Below are positions 34,285-42,734 of a stretch of 58,087 nt of DNA, one piece after another. Position 1 is the first letter of the stretch. Every line of letters starts with the position of its first letter. This DNA is from Bacillota bacterium. Lineage in GTDB: Bacteria; Bacillota; Clostridia; Acetivibrionales; DTU013. The notes under the pieces were generated by a model. It searched no databases and was not told the origin of the DNA. It saw only the letters and a program-made list of their open reading frames with translations. The translations under genes were made by a program, and so were the position numbers. The stretch is taken from positions 1-58,087 of the forward strand of contig JAEZMD010000004.1 of the NCBI GenBank assembly GCA_023435745.1. Direction: 5' to 3'.

Positions 34285-34313
34285 TTGCCGCTTTCAAGCA
34301 ATGAAAGCGGCAA
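34285..34313. terminator. Hairpin between the YesN-like gene and gpmI
   Basis: 12-bp perfect stem TTGCCGCTTTCA (34285-34296) / TGAAAGCGGCAA (34302-34313) with a 5-nt loop. No good T run follows on either strand, so it may be a rho-dependent or mRNA-stabilising end. The genes on both sides converge here. Confidence 0.6.
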
Positions 34314-34352
34314 ACCTAATAAGGTACTTACACACTGTGCTATAGTGTCTCG

Positions 34353-35885
34353 CTATTTCAACAGTGATTCCCCCGTCATTTCCGACGGTTTTTCAAGTCC
34401 AAGCAATTCAAGCATAGTTGGTGCAAGGTCGGCAAGCCGCCCTTCTTTGAGTTGCCTGTTCCCGATGCCGATACCGATTAGAGGCACAACATTGGTTGTG
34501 TGTGCAGTGAAGGGACCTCCGCTCTCCTCATCGATCATCTGCTCGGCATTACCATGGTCTGCAGTGATCAGAGCCACTCCGTCCTGAGCCTGTATTGCCT
34601 TCACGATCCTGCCAACACATTCATCCACAGCTTCCACTGCCGCTTTTGCCGCATCGAAGAAGCCGGTATGTCCGACCATATCACAATTGGCGAAATTCAG
34701 CACGATCACGTCGTATACTTTCGAATCAATTCTCTTAAGCACCTCTTCAGTCACTTCGTAGGCACTCATTTCCGGCTTGAGATCATAGGTAGCTACTTTC
34801 GGAGAAGGTATCAGAGCGCGATCCTCACCTTCATACATTGCTTCCACCCCGCCGTTGAAAAAGAACGTCACATGGGCATATTTTTCTGTCTCCGCGATTC
34901 TCAGCTGTCTTAAACCATGGCGGCTGATATATTCTCCAAATGTGTTTGTCAGGCTCTCAGGCTTGAACGCGACAGATACGTTGGGAAGAGTTTTGTCATA
35001 CTGCGTCATGCATACATAATGCAGCGGGAAAAAGCCCTTTGGCCTTTCAAATCCTGTAAACTCAGGGTCTACAAAGGTTCTTGTAATTTCCCTCGCCCTG
35101 TCCGGCCTGAAATTGAAGAAAATGACTGAGTCGTTAGCGCCGATCGTCGCAACCGGCTTACCGCCTTCCATTATGACCGTTGGTTTGATAAATTCATCAA
35201 ATTCCTCACGGGCATATGATTTCTCAACTGCCTCTGAACCGCTGGCAGCGCTCAGGCCTTTCCCAAGCACCATTGCCTCATATGCCTGTACCACTCTCTC
35301 CCATCGGTTGTCCCTGTCCATGGCGTAGTATCTGCCCATTACACTGGCAATCCTGCCTACACCTGTTTGCTCAAGCCTTGCTTCCAGTTCCTTCACAAAG
35401 CCCAGTCCGCTGTCAGGCGGCACGTCTCTTCCGTCAAAAAAGCAATGTACATAAACATCCTTCAGACCCTTTTTCTTGGCCAGATCAATCAGTGCATAAA
35501 GGTGTGTATTGTGGCTGTGTACACCGCCGTCCGAAAGCAGTCCGTAAAGATGCAGCCCGGATTGATTGGCTTTGCAGTTCTCTACGGCATCAAGGAATTC
35601 CTTCTTCTCAAAGAAGTCTCCGTCCTCAATGGATTTGGTTATCCTGGTTAACTCCTGGTATACGATCCTTCCGGCGCCGATATTAGTATGCCCGACCTCT
35701 GAATTGCCCATCTGCCCCTTGGGCAAGCCGACATCCATACCGCTTGTATGAATGACCGTATTCGGGTACTTCTGAAAAAAGCTGTCCAGGTTCGGCTTGT
35801 TTGCAGCCTGTATTGCATTTCCCTCGGAACGGGTATTAATACCGAATCCGTCAAGTATAATCAATGCTGTAAGCTTGTTCTTCAT
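34353..35885 (-). CDS. gpmI: 2,3-bisphosphoglycerate-independent phosphoglycerate mutase
   Basis: A 510-residue cofactor-independent phosphoglycerate mutase interconverting 3- and 2-phosphoglycerate with two Mn(II) ions. The phospho-Ser site is in KGQMGNSEVGHTNIGAGR, metal ligands lie in LIILDGFG, NFANCDMVGHTG and ITADHGNAEQM, and HCFFDGRDVPP is typical. ATG at 35885 follows AGGAG by 7 nt; an upstream ATG at 35921 has none. The pgk-tpi terminator lies 41 bp upstream, so it may have its own promoter or rely on read-through. Confidence 0.96.
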   Translation of the reverse strand: MKNKLTALIILDGFGINTRSEGNAIQAANKPNLDSFFQKYPNTVIHTSGMDVGLPKGQMGNSEVGHTNIGAGRIVYQELTRITKSIEDGDFFEKKEFLDAVENCKANQSGLHLYGLLSDGGVHSHNTHLYALIDLAKKKGLKDVYVHCFFDGRDVPPDSGLGFVKELEARLEQTGVGRIASVMGRYYAMDRDNRWERVVQAYEAMVLGKGLSAASGSEAVEKSYAREEFDEFIKPTVIMEGGKPVATIGANDSVIFFNFRPDRAREITRTFVDPEFTGFERPKGFFPLHYVCMTQYDKTLPNVSVAFKPESLTNTFGEYISRHGLRQLRIAETEKYAHVTFFFNGGVEAMYEGEDRALIPSPKVATYDLKPEMSAYEVTEEVLKRIDSKVYDVIVLNFANCDMVGHTGFFDAAKAAVEAVDECVGRIVKAIQAQDGVALITADHGNAEQMIDEESGGPFTAHTTNVVPLIGIGIGNRQLKEGRLADLAPTMLELLGLEKPSEMTGESLLK

Positions 35886-35925
35886 TCTATCACTCCTTAT
35901 CTGATACAATACTTGTTTCATCTTA

Positions 35926-35955
35926 TCAAAAAAGGCTGCCTGTCCGGACAGCCTT
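35926..35955 (-). terminator. Terminator between pgk-tpi and gpmI
   Basis: 7-bp stem AAGGCTG (35932-35938) / CAGCCTT (35949-35955) with a self-complementary TGTCCGGA-containing loop that can extend it. A T run follows in the minus direction (35926-35931). It should reduce transcription from pgk-tpi into gpmI. Confidence 0.7.
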
Positions 35956-35983
35956 CTTTAGTCATTAATGGTTCCCCCGTTAT

Positions 35984-36040
35984 AACACCTCGGTTCAAAA
36001 TGAAATTTTTCGTTTGCAGAAAAATTTCTTCAGCGGTGTT
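35984..36040. repeat. Nested inverted repeats after pgk-tpi
   Basis: Outer arms AACACC (35984-35989) / GGTGTT (36035-36040) enclose a perfect 10-bp inner pair GAAATTTTTC (36002-36011) / GAAAAATTTC (36019-36028) with a 7-nt loop. It lies 22 bp past the pgk-tpi stop and before the terminator. It could be an mRNA-stability or processing hairpin. Confidence 0.6.
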
Positions 36041-36061
36041 TCAACAAGGCTGGGATATCTG

Positions 36062-38011
36062 CTATGCCTCGTTGTACTTTGCAATCTTCTCGAAATCATC
36101 CAGTTTCAGGCTGGCGCCCCCAACCAATCCGCCGTCGATATCCGACATGCTGAAGAGCTGGTTCGCATTTGCAGCTGTAACACTTCCGCCATACTGGATT
36201 CTTACTGCATCCGAGACCTCTTCACCATACAGAGCCTTGACGGTCTCCCTGATGATGATGCATACTTCGTTAGCCTGCTCGTTTGTAGCGGTCTTACCGG
36301 TTCCAATTGCCCAGATCGGCTCATATGCAATAACAAGGTTCCTAACCTGTTCCGCGGTGAGACCGAGAAGAGCAATCTTGATCTGATATCTGATCAGGTC
36401 GGCGGTAACGCCCTGCTCTCTTTGTGTCAGAGACTCCCCAACGCAAACAATCGGCTTCAGACCAACCTTCAATGCCGCATGAACCTTTTTATTTACTGTC
36501 TCGTCGGTTTCAGCAAAGTACTGCCTTCTCTCGGAATGACCGATAATCACATAGTCCACTCCCAGATCCTTCAGCATCTGACCCGAAATCTCGCCTGTGA
36601 ACGCACCTTTCTCTTCCCAGTGCATGTTCTGCGCAGCGACCTTGATATTCGAACCGGCAGCAGCTTTGATCACATCCGGCAGGCATATAAACGGTACGCC
36701 GACAACTACTTCTGCCTCAGCGCTCTCAACCCTCGGTTTGAGCGCCGTTACGAATTCAACCGCTTCTTTCGCAGTCTTATTCATCTTCCAGTTGCCGGCT
36801 GCTATTTTTTTTCTGGGGTTTTTATCGAGCAACACCGCTATTCCGGGAAGGACCTTTCCTTCGAGGAATTCAAGAGACGCGCCTCCTCCTGTTGAAATGT
36901 GCGTGATCTTATCCGCAAAGCCAAGCTGCTCAATGGCCGCAGCAGAATCACCGCCGCCGACTATGGATATAGCCCCGGATTCTGCTACTGCTCTGGCAAC
37001 TTCCCGTGTTCCGTATGCAAAATTTTCGAATTCAAATACGCCCATAGGCCCATTCCATACTATAGTCTTCGCTTTTTTAATCTCCCCGGAGAATTTTTCC
37101 ACTGTCAGGGAGCCGATGTCCATTCCCATCCAACCGTCCGGCATATCATCGGAAGGAACATACTTATGCTCCGTATCGTTCTTAAATTCCTTGCCCACAA
37201 TACTTCCAATCGGCAGCAACATGCGTACACCTTTGCTTTCAGCCTTTGCAAGCAGGCTCTTTGCCAGATCAATTTTGTCCTCTTCACATATCGAATTACC
37301 GATCTTGTAGCCTTTGGCCTTCAAAAAAGTATAAGCCATACCGCCGCCAATGATCAGTGTGTCAACTTTCTCAAGAAGATTTTCTATAACTTCGATCTTA
37401 TCCGAAACTTTCTTTCCGCCAAGTATCGCAACAAAAGGTCTTGCCGGATGTGAAAGCGCCTTGCCCATGATGTCAATTTCCTTCTTGATCAGATAACCGC
37501 AGACAGCCGGAAGATAATCCGCAAGGCCCGCAGTGGATGCGTGCGCTCTGTGTGCCGTTCCGAATGCATCATTAACGTAGATCTCCGCAAGTGTTGATAA
37601 CTCTTTTGCGAATGCCGGATCGTTCTTTTCCTCTTCCTTGTGGAATCTGACATTCTCAAGCATCAGGATTTCGCCATCCTTCAGTGAGGCAGCTTTTGCC
37701 TTGGCATCCGGGCCAATAACGTCTGCGGCCATGATAACAGGTTTTCCAATTAATTCACTGAGCCTGACAGCTGTCGGCTTCATGCTGAATTTAGCTTCCG
37801 GGCCGTTTTTAGGCCTGCCCAGATGGGACACCAGTATCGTTTTTGCTCCGTTATCAACAAGATACTTTATTGTCGGAAGCGCTCCTGCAATTCTCTTGTC
37901 ATCGGTAATATTGCCGTTCTCGTCCTGAGGAACATTAAAATCCACTCTCACGATCACTTTCTTGCCTTTTACATCGATATCTTCGATGGTCTTTTTATTA
38001 TACAATGCCAT
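36062..38011 (-). CDS. pgk-tpi: Bifunctional phosphoglycerate kinase/triose-phosphate isomerase fusion
   Basis: A 649-residue fusion of two glycolytic enzymes. Residues 1-396 are a complete PGK (IVRVDFNVPQD, SHLGRPKNG, the GGGDSAAA and STGGGASLEFLEGK ends). Residues 398-649 are a complete triose-phosphate isomerase with Lys409 (GNWKMNK), His492 (IIGHSERR) and Glu564 (AYEPIWAIGTG). There is almost no linker: PGK ends LLDKN and TIM begins PRKKIAAGNWK. No frameshift or internal stop is seen. ATG at 38011 with AAAGGA upstream. It follows gapA by 106 bp and precedes gpmI. PGK-TIM fusions are known in Thermotoga; Clostridia usually have separate genes. Confidence 0.96.
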   Translation of the reverse strand: MALYNKKTIEDIDVKGKKVIVRVDFNVPQDENGNITDDKRIAGALPTIKYLVDNGAKTILVSHLGRPKNGPEAKFSMKPTAVRLSELIGKPVIMAADVIGPDAKAKAASLKDGEILMLENVRFHKEEEKNDPAFAKELSTLAEIYVNDAFGTAHRAHASTAGLADYLPAVCGYLIKKEIDIMGKALSHPARPFVAILGGKKVSDKIEVIENLLEKVDTLIIGGGMAYTFLKAKGYKIGNSICEEDKIDLAKSLLAKAESKGVRMLLPIGSIVGKEFKNDTEHKYVPSDDMPDGWMGMDIGSLTVEKFSGEIKKAKTIVWNGPMGVFEFENFAYGTREVARAVAESGAISIVGGGDSAAAIEQLGFADKITHISTGGGASLEFLEGKVLPGIAVLLDKNPRKKIAAGNWKMNKTAKEAVEFVTALKPRVESAEAEVVVGVPFICLPDVIKAAAGSNIKVAAQNMHWEEKGAFTGEISGQMLKDLGVDYVIIGHSERRQYFAETDETVNKKVHAALKVGLKPIVCVGESLTQREQGVTADLIRYQIKIALLGLTAEQVRNLVIAYEPIWAIGTGKTATNEQANEVCIIIRETVKALYGEEVSDAVRIQYGGSVTAANANQLFSMSDIDGGLVGGASLKLDDFEKIAKYNEA

Positions 38012-38046
38012 ATCATTCATCCTTTCAAAAAAGATCCACCCTATAA

Positions 38047-38082
38047 CCACTCACTTAAGGTAATGGCAAGAGTGGACCTTAA
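38047..38082 (-). promoter_or_regulatory. Overlapping inverted repeats between gapA and pgk-tpi
   Basis: CCACTC (38047-38052) pairs with GAGTGG (38070-38075), and TTAAGG (38055-38060) pairs with CCTTAA (38077-38082). The two 6-bp helices interleave, so in RNA they are either alternative hairpins or a pseudoknot. The segment lies 36 bp before pgk-tpi and 35 bp after gapA. It could control processing or translation of pgk-tpi relative to gapA. Confidence 0.4.
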
Positions 38083-38117
38083 AATAGTCCCTTACAGAAG
38101 TCTTTTCAGATCATCAG

Positions 38118-39128
38118 TTATTTTGCGTCAACCCCAGCCATGTAAGCGATGAGGTCAACGACCTTGTTCGAATAACCCCATTCATTGTCGTACCAGGCAA
38201 CCAGCTTGACAAAGTTGCCATTGAGGGCTATACCGGCGTCAGCATCAAAGATTGAAGTGCGAGCGTCATGGATAAAGTCAGAAGAAACAACAGCGTCTTC
38301 CGTGTATCCAAGGATTCCCTTCATTTCGTTCTCGGAAGCCTTCTTTACAGCCGCTTTGATTTCATCATAGGTAGCAGATTTTTCAAGACGGCAGGTAAGG
38401 TCAACGACTGATACGTCAGCGGTCGGAACCCTGATGGACATACCGGTCAGCTTGCCGTTTAATTCGGGAATAACCTTTCCAACAGCCTTTGCTGCGCCTG
38501 TGGAGGAAGGAATCATATTCTGTGCCGCTGCGCGTCCGCCTCTCCAGTCCTTCTTGGAAGGTCCGTCAACAGTCTTCTGAGTAGCCGTATAGGAATGAAC
38601 AGTCGTCATAAGTCCTTCAACAAGCCCGAAGTTGTCGTTGATAACCTTTGCAAGAGGTGCAAGGCAGTTTGTAGTGCAGGATGCATTTGATACAACGTTC
38701 ATATCCTTCTTGTAAGAAGTATTGTTTACGCCCATAACAAACATCGGAGCGTCTTTTGAAGGAGCACTGATAATGACCTTCTTTGCGCCGCCCTTGAAAT
38801 GCGCGGAAGCCTTTTCAATCTCTGTGAATACACCGGTAGATTCTACTATGTACTCAGCTCCGCAATCCTTCCATGGAATCTCTTCAGGTTTCATAGCCGC
38901 ATAAACAGCTACTTTCTCACCATTGACAACAAGCATTCCGTTCTCAATAGCAATGGTGCCCTTGAACTGTCCATGAACAGTGTCATACCTTAACATGTAA
39001 GCCATGTAATCAAGATCGATAAAAGGGTCGTTTATACCCACAACATCAACCTCGGGATTCTCAATCGCTGCTCTGAATACAAGACGTCCGATCCTGCCAA
39101 ACCCATTAATACCAACTTTAATTGCCAT
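38118..39128 (-). CDS. gapA: Glyceraldehyde-3-phosphate dehydrogenase
   Basis: A 336-residue NAD-dependent GAPDH making 1,3-bisphosphoglycerate. The beginning IKVGINGFGRIGRLVFRAA is the NAD fold, and the acidic residue after the second strand (GINDPF) favours NAD over NADP. The catalytic Cys is in SNASCTTNCLAP and the active-site His in TTVHSYTATQ. The C-terminal WYDNEWGYSNKV is typical. ATG at 39128 with AGGAGG upstream. A clear sigma-A promoter lies 66 bp upstream. It heads gapA-pgk-tpi. No CggR-type regulator is adjacent. Confidence 0.97.
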   Translation of the reverse strand: MAIKVGINGFGRIGRLVFRAAIENPEVDVVGINDPFIDLDYMAYMLRYDTVHGQFKGTIAIENGMLVVNGEKVAVYAAMKPEEIPWKDCGAEYIVESTGVFTEIEKASAHFKGGAKKVIISAPSKDAPMFVMGVNNTSYKKDMNVVSNASCTTNCLAPLAKVINDNFGLVEGLMTTVHSYTATQKTVDGPSKKDWRGGRAAAQNMIPSSTGAAKAVGKVIPELNGKLTGMSIRVPTADVSVVDLTCRLEKSATYDEIKAAVKKASENEMKGILGYTEDAVVSSDFIHDARTSIFDADAGIALNGNFVKLVAWYDNEWGYSNKVVDLIAYMAGVDAK

Positions 39129-39193
39129 TTTTCAAAACCCTCCTATATGAAATATGTTTCTGACTCTTTCTGCCATTACTAAAATCAACAATA

Positions 39194-39222
39194 ATTTTAC
39201 ATTATTTCATCGTTCTTTTCAA
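39194..39222 (-). promoter_or_regulatory. Sigma-A promoter of gapA
   Basis: On the minus strand TTGAAA (39222-39217), a 17-bp spacer, and TAAAAT (39199-39194). Each box matches the consensus at five or more of six and four or more of six positions. Transcription should start near 39187, giving a leader of about 60 nt. Confidence 0.65.
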
Positions 39223-39324
39223 TACTAAACCTCAAAATAATTAAATTTTTAACAAAGTCTGAACACTCATCAAACTATATATTTTCCGACTGACCGAAAA
39301 TTATACCGGCGGTTTGTAACGCTA

Positions 39325-40221
39325 CTATTGGACATACACCGTATACTTATCAATCAGCCTGACAGGATTATACGATAGTTTTGCCTTCCTTATACCCTCT
39401 TCTCCAAGATCCTGCTCTCTGTTGATGTATGTCGTCCCGCTCCACTCTCTCAGGGCAAATTGCTGATTGATCAGCGTGTAAAGTCCATCAATGGTATGCT
39501 TTGCCTTTTCGATATGTATTACAGCAGTATCGCCGGTTAGCATTTCGCCTACGGTAAACGCCTCGAACTTCCCGTCCGTTTTAATCAAGGCGCCCTTGCA
39601 GCCAAGCGTCTTATAGTTCCTCAGAAGCTCCATGTTGGCAAAACGTTCGCAGTAGTCACCATCCTGACAGTCGCATTTCTTCTCAGCACACCATTCCTCC
39701 ATAATCCTGTTGCATTCGTCCAGCAGCGAACATTCCAACGGAACGTATTCGTAAGTGTGCAGTCTGTTGAATTTGTTAATGTGATTACGTTTGCCGTCAT
39801 ACTTCTTACCCCTCAGACTAATAAGATCTTCGGTATTGTAAATATAATCGCTGTTGTCCCTGTCATGCACGAAACAATTCTCCTGAACGCCCACACCCGA
39901 GAAAAACTTCAATTCATCCTGGGTAATCCTCTTGAATACGGGTTTGCGGCCGTTTTCAATAAAATACTTCTTCAATTCCGAAAAGGCTACTGCAAATCTT
40001 TCCTCATTGACGTCGCCGATGGGCATCATCGCAAAGGCATCCCCTTTGCATGGAAATGATATTACGCACAATAGATCCGCAATAACCGCATATCTGAATT
40101 TGTAAAAATAACGCCACGCAAAAAAGTTCGTGAAAGTCAGCTCGGATATCTGTATATTATGTTTCTTAATATAGTAATCAAATTCTGTTTTACTGTTTAG
40201 CGTGATTTCTGAAAAAACCAT
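39325..40221 (-). CDS. DUF2156 protein (LPG-synthase-like acyltransferase fold)
   Basis: A 298-residue protein of the DUF2156 family, related to the GNAT-like soluble domain of MprF/phosphatidylglycerol lysyltransferase. The family marks are EDLISLRGKKYDGKRNHINKF and a C-terminal INREQDLGEEGIRKAKLSY. No membrane segments are seen. The natural substrate of the family is not known; transfer of an aminoacyl group from tRNA is possible by analogy. The ATG at 40221 follows AGGAGA by 7 nt; an earlier ATG at 40242 lacks a site. It lies between pfkA and the gapA promoter and is transcribed the same way. Confidence 0.88.
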   Translation of the reverse strand: MVFSEITLNSKTEFDYYIKKHNIQISELTFTNFFAWRYFYKFRYAVIADLLCVISFPCKGDAFAMMPIGDVNEERFAVAFSELKKYFIENGRKPVFKRITQDELKFFSGVGVQENCFVHDRDNSDYIYNTEDLISLRGKKYDGKRNHINKFNRLHTYEYVPLECSLLDECNRIMEEWCAEKKCDCQDGDYCERFANMELLRNYKTLGCKGALIKTDGKFEAFTVGEMLTGDTAVIHIEKAKHTIDGLYTLINQQFALREWSGTTYINREQDLGEEGIRKAKLSYNPVRLIDKYTVYVQ

Positions 40222-40350
40222 TGAACAATCTCCTATGTCCATTTAAATAAACTCGCTGCCTGTACGGTTCAACTAATTTATAATCTTTTAAAAAATTTGG
40301 CCATCAACTGAGCTTTTGCCTCCATACTGGCTACAGCCTCCATCTGAGGG

Positions 40351-41436
40351 TTAGTCTCCAAAGCCGACGCCTACGCTCTTGGCGATCCGAACCAGCTCGC
40401 CTTTGGGATCCACCAGTTTGAGCTTGCCAACGGCTTCCTCAAGGGATACTGCAGTTATCTCATCCCCCGAGAGTGCAACCATGCAGCCGTATTTACCCTC
40501 CTCCGCCAGTTCAACGGCTTTTACTCCGTATCTCGTTGAAAGCAGTCTGTCAAATGGATTCGGTCTGCCGCCCCGCTGCAGATGACCCAGTACGGTTACC
40601 CTGGTTTCAATACCCGTCAGCTTCTCGATCTGTGCGGCAACCTTGTTTCCAATACCTCCAAGCCTGACCGGATCCGGACTGGATTCATCGATCTTGCTGA
40701 CGACCATTTGACCTTCCAGCTCTTTAGCTCCCTCCGCCACTACGACGATACTGAAATGCTTTCCTTCTATCTTTCTCTGAAGAATGCTTTCGGTTACCTT
40801 TTTAATATCAAAATCAATCTCCGGTATCAATATAACATCAGCACCGCCTGAAATGCCGGAAGTCAGCGCTATCCAGCCTGCGTACCTGCCCATGACCTCA
40901 AGGATCATGACCCTGTGGTGGGATTCCGCTGTGGAATGCAGCTTGTCGATGGCTTCCGTAGCCGTGTCGACCGCAGTCATAAAACCAAAGGTCGTATCAG
41001 TAGCCGACAGGTCGTTGTCAATAGTCTTTGGAACGCCGATCACATTGAGCCCTTTTCTTGAAAAGTCCCTTGCGCTTGTGAGTGTACCGTCCCCCCCGAT
41101 CAATATCATACAGTCGATACCGTGTGCATGGACATTCTCCATGACCTTGTCAGACATATCCACATAGTTGACCTTTCCGTTGCTCTCAACCTTGAACTTG
41201 AAAGGATTATCCCTGTTGGAGCTGCCAAGTATTGTGCCTCCCTTATCCAGTATCCCCGAAACGTCCCCGGATTTGAAATGCACATAATCATTGAGCACCA
41301 AACCCCTGTATCCATCCTTGAAGCCGATGACCTCATAGCCATATTTGACCATCGCCGTTTTAACAACCGCCCTGAGCACCGCATTCAGTCCCGGGCAATC
41401 CCCGCCCCCAGTCATTACCCCAATCCTTTTAACCAT
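40351..41436 (-). CDS. pfkA: 6-phosphofructokinase (G104/K124-type)
   Basis: A 361-residue phosphofructokinase. VMTGGGDCPGLNAV and MGRYAGWIAL are family marks, PKTIDNDL is the fructose-6-phosphate region, and GHLQRGGRPNPFDR is near the end. The two phosphoryl-donor positions are mixed: G117 (GGDGT) matches Escherichia coli Gly104, expected for ATP, whereas K137 (PKTIDND) matches the Lys of pyrophosphate enzymes. This combination defines the group III PFKs, some of which use ATP. Donor choice is therefore uncertain. ATG at 41436, with GAGGAGG inside the end of trmL one base upstream, so translation is coupled. Confidence 0.93.
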   Translation of the reverse strand: MVKRIGVMTGGGDCPGLNAVLRAVVKTAMVKYGYEVIGFKDGYRGLVLNDYVHFKSGDVSGILDKGGTILGSSNRDNPFKFKVESNGKVNYVDMSDKVMENVHAHGIDCMILIGGDGTLTSARDFSRKGLNVIGVPKTIDNDLSATDTTFGFMTAVDTATEAIDKLHSTAESHHRVMILEVMGRYAGWIALTSGISGGADVILIPEIDFDIKKVTESILQRKIEGKHFSIVVVAEGAKELEGQMVVSKIDESSPDPVRLGGIGNKVAAQIEKLTGIETRVTVLGHLQRGGRPNPFDRLLSTRYGVKAVELAEEGKYGCMVALSGDEITAVSLEEAVGKLKLVDPKGELVRIAKSVGVGFGD

Positions 41437-41437
41437 A

Positions 41438-41941
41438 TCAAACCTCCTCGTTAACTTCCGAACCCATTTTACCTTTTAAGCTCATATTACTAAAGCCTTG
41501 CTGCCTTAAAACCTCATAGAGAATTATCGCAACAGAATTTGACAGATTCAGCGAGCGTATTCCCTCCCTCATGGGAATACGGATACACGACTCCCTGTTG
41601 GCCTCCAGCAGTTCTTCCGGCAACCCGGCAGTCTCCTTGCCAAAAACCAGAAAGCAATCCTTGGGATAAACAATGTCCGTGTAGGTCTTTCCTGCTTTTG
41701 TTGAGGCATAAAAAAAAGAGTGCCCTCCGTATTTTTCCTTCAGTTCGGTAAAGCTGTCACTGCAGCTGACAAGCACTTCACTCCAGTAATCCAGGCCTGC
41801 TCTTTTCAGATACCTGTCCTCAATGGAAAACCCAAGCGGTCTGATCAGGTGCAACCCGGCTCCCGAAGCTGCGCAGGTGCGGGCAATATTGCCTGTATTC
41901 TGTGGTATTTCGGGCTCTACAAGTACAATATGTATGGACAA
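41438..41941 (-). CDS. trmL: TrmL, tRNA (cytidine/uridine-34-2'-O-)-methyltransferase
   Basis: A 167-residue SPOUT methyltransferase that 2'-O-methylates the wobble base of tRNA-Leu. IVLVEPEIPQNTGNIARTC is the TrmL signature. The knot region carries FGKETAGLPEELL, IRIPMREGIRSLNLSNSVAI and YEVLRQQGF. The TTG at 41941 is preferred, since it follows GGAGG by 9 nt and gives the normal start SIHIVLVEPE; an ATG at 41971 would add ten basic residues. The stop is one base from pfkA, which starts inside the shared ribosome-binding region. Confidence 0.93.
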   Translation of the reverse strand: MSIHIVLVEPEIPQNTGNIARTCAASGAGLHLIRPLGFSIEDRYLKRAGLDYWSEVLVSCSDSFTELKEKYGGHSFFYASTKAGKTYTDIVYPKDCFLVFGKETAGLPEELLEANRESCIRIPMREGIRSLNLSNSVAIILYEVLRQQGFSNMSLKGKMGSEVNEEV

Positions 41942-42112
41942 TGCCACCCGCCTCCGAATAAATTTTTTCACACCTATTTATAATACCACAAATAAATAGG
42001 TTTTAATTAACAATTTTATTTATTGTTCAGGCTTTCTTTTCTTAAGTTTTTCCTCATAAGGCTGAAATTTGTGATTCACTAATTCTTATGTGAGTCTTTT
42101 CTCCTTCCGGAG

Positions 42113-42619
42113 TTATGATGTTGTTTTAATGTAGTCCTTAACACACCAATACTTTTTTCCCTTAACAATTGTAAGCATGTTATAAGTGGGTTCCTGTTCT
42201 CCCGCTGAAGTAGTCCAGTAGAATTTGAGTTTAACTAAATAGGTACTTTCATCAATCTTTTCATTTTCCACTATTTCATATTTATATGTCCAGGGGCTTG
42301 ATCCACCAATAATCCAAAAATTTTCTTCCGCCTTCCCCCATTTTTCAATAATCTTTTGTTTTAGTTCATCACATGCAACCGCATATTGATAAACACCATT
42401 TCTTTTACTCTCACCTTTTGCCCATAATTCAACTGCTTCAGAAGGATTTGTGGCTCCAAATTCATCCAGTACCTGTTTGAACAAATAAACCTGTGCTTTT
42501 ATTTGTTGGAATTTAACTAGGTTTATTTCAGCGTCAGTGTTTCCCGCAAATATATTACAGGTGAATATGATAAGCATAAGAATTGTCGAAATAACCATTT
42601 TCTTCAAATTTAAAACCAT
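42113..42619 (-). CDS. Secreted NTF2-like-domain protein
   Basis: A roughly 168-residue protein with an N-terminal hydrophobic signal (MVISTILMLIIFTCNIFAG) and no lipobox cysteine in the expected place. The mature part resembles NTF2-like proteins of Clostridia: NPSEAVELWAKGESKRNGVYQYAV followed by SSPWTYKYEIVENEKID and a C-terminal strand ending YWCVKDYI. Function unknown. The start at 42619 (ATG, AAAGG directly before it) is uncertain; a TTG four codons on has better spacing. The gene is AT-richer than the glycolytic genes and is the first of three such minus-strand genes. Confidence 0.7.
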   Translation of the reverse strand: MVLNLKKMVISTILMLIIFTCNIFAGNTDAEINLVKFQQIKAQVYLFKQVLDEFGATNPSEAVELWAKGESKRNGVYQYAVACDELKQKIIEKWGKAEENFWIIGGSSPWTYKYEIVENEKIDESTYLVKLKFYWTTSAGEQEPTYNMLTIVKGKKYWCVKDYIKTTS

Positions 42620-42734
42620 CCTTTTGTATTCTATCATAAAGACATTATGAAATATAATTAATAGGGTATACAAAAACAAATAATTTATTATCGAAAAATT
42701 TGGTTATCTTATGTGCCAAGTTGTTCTTTTTTCG

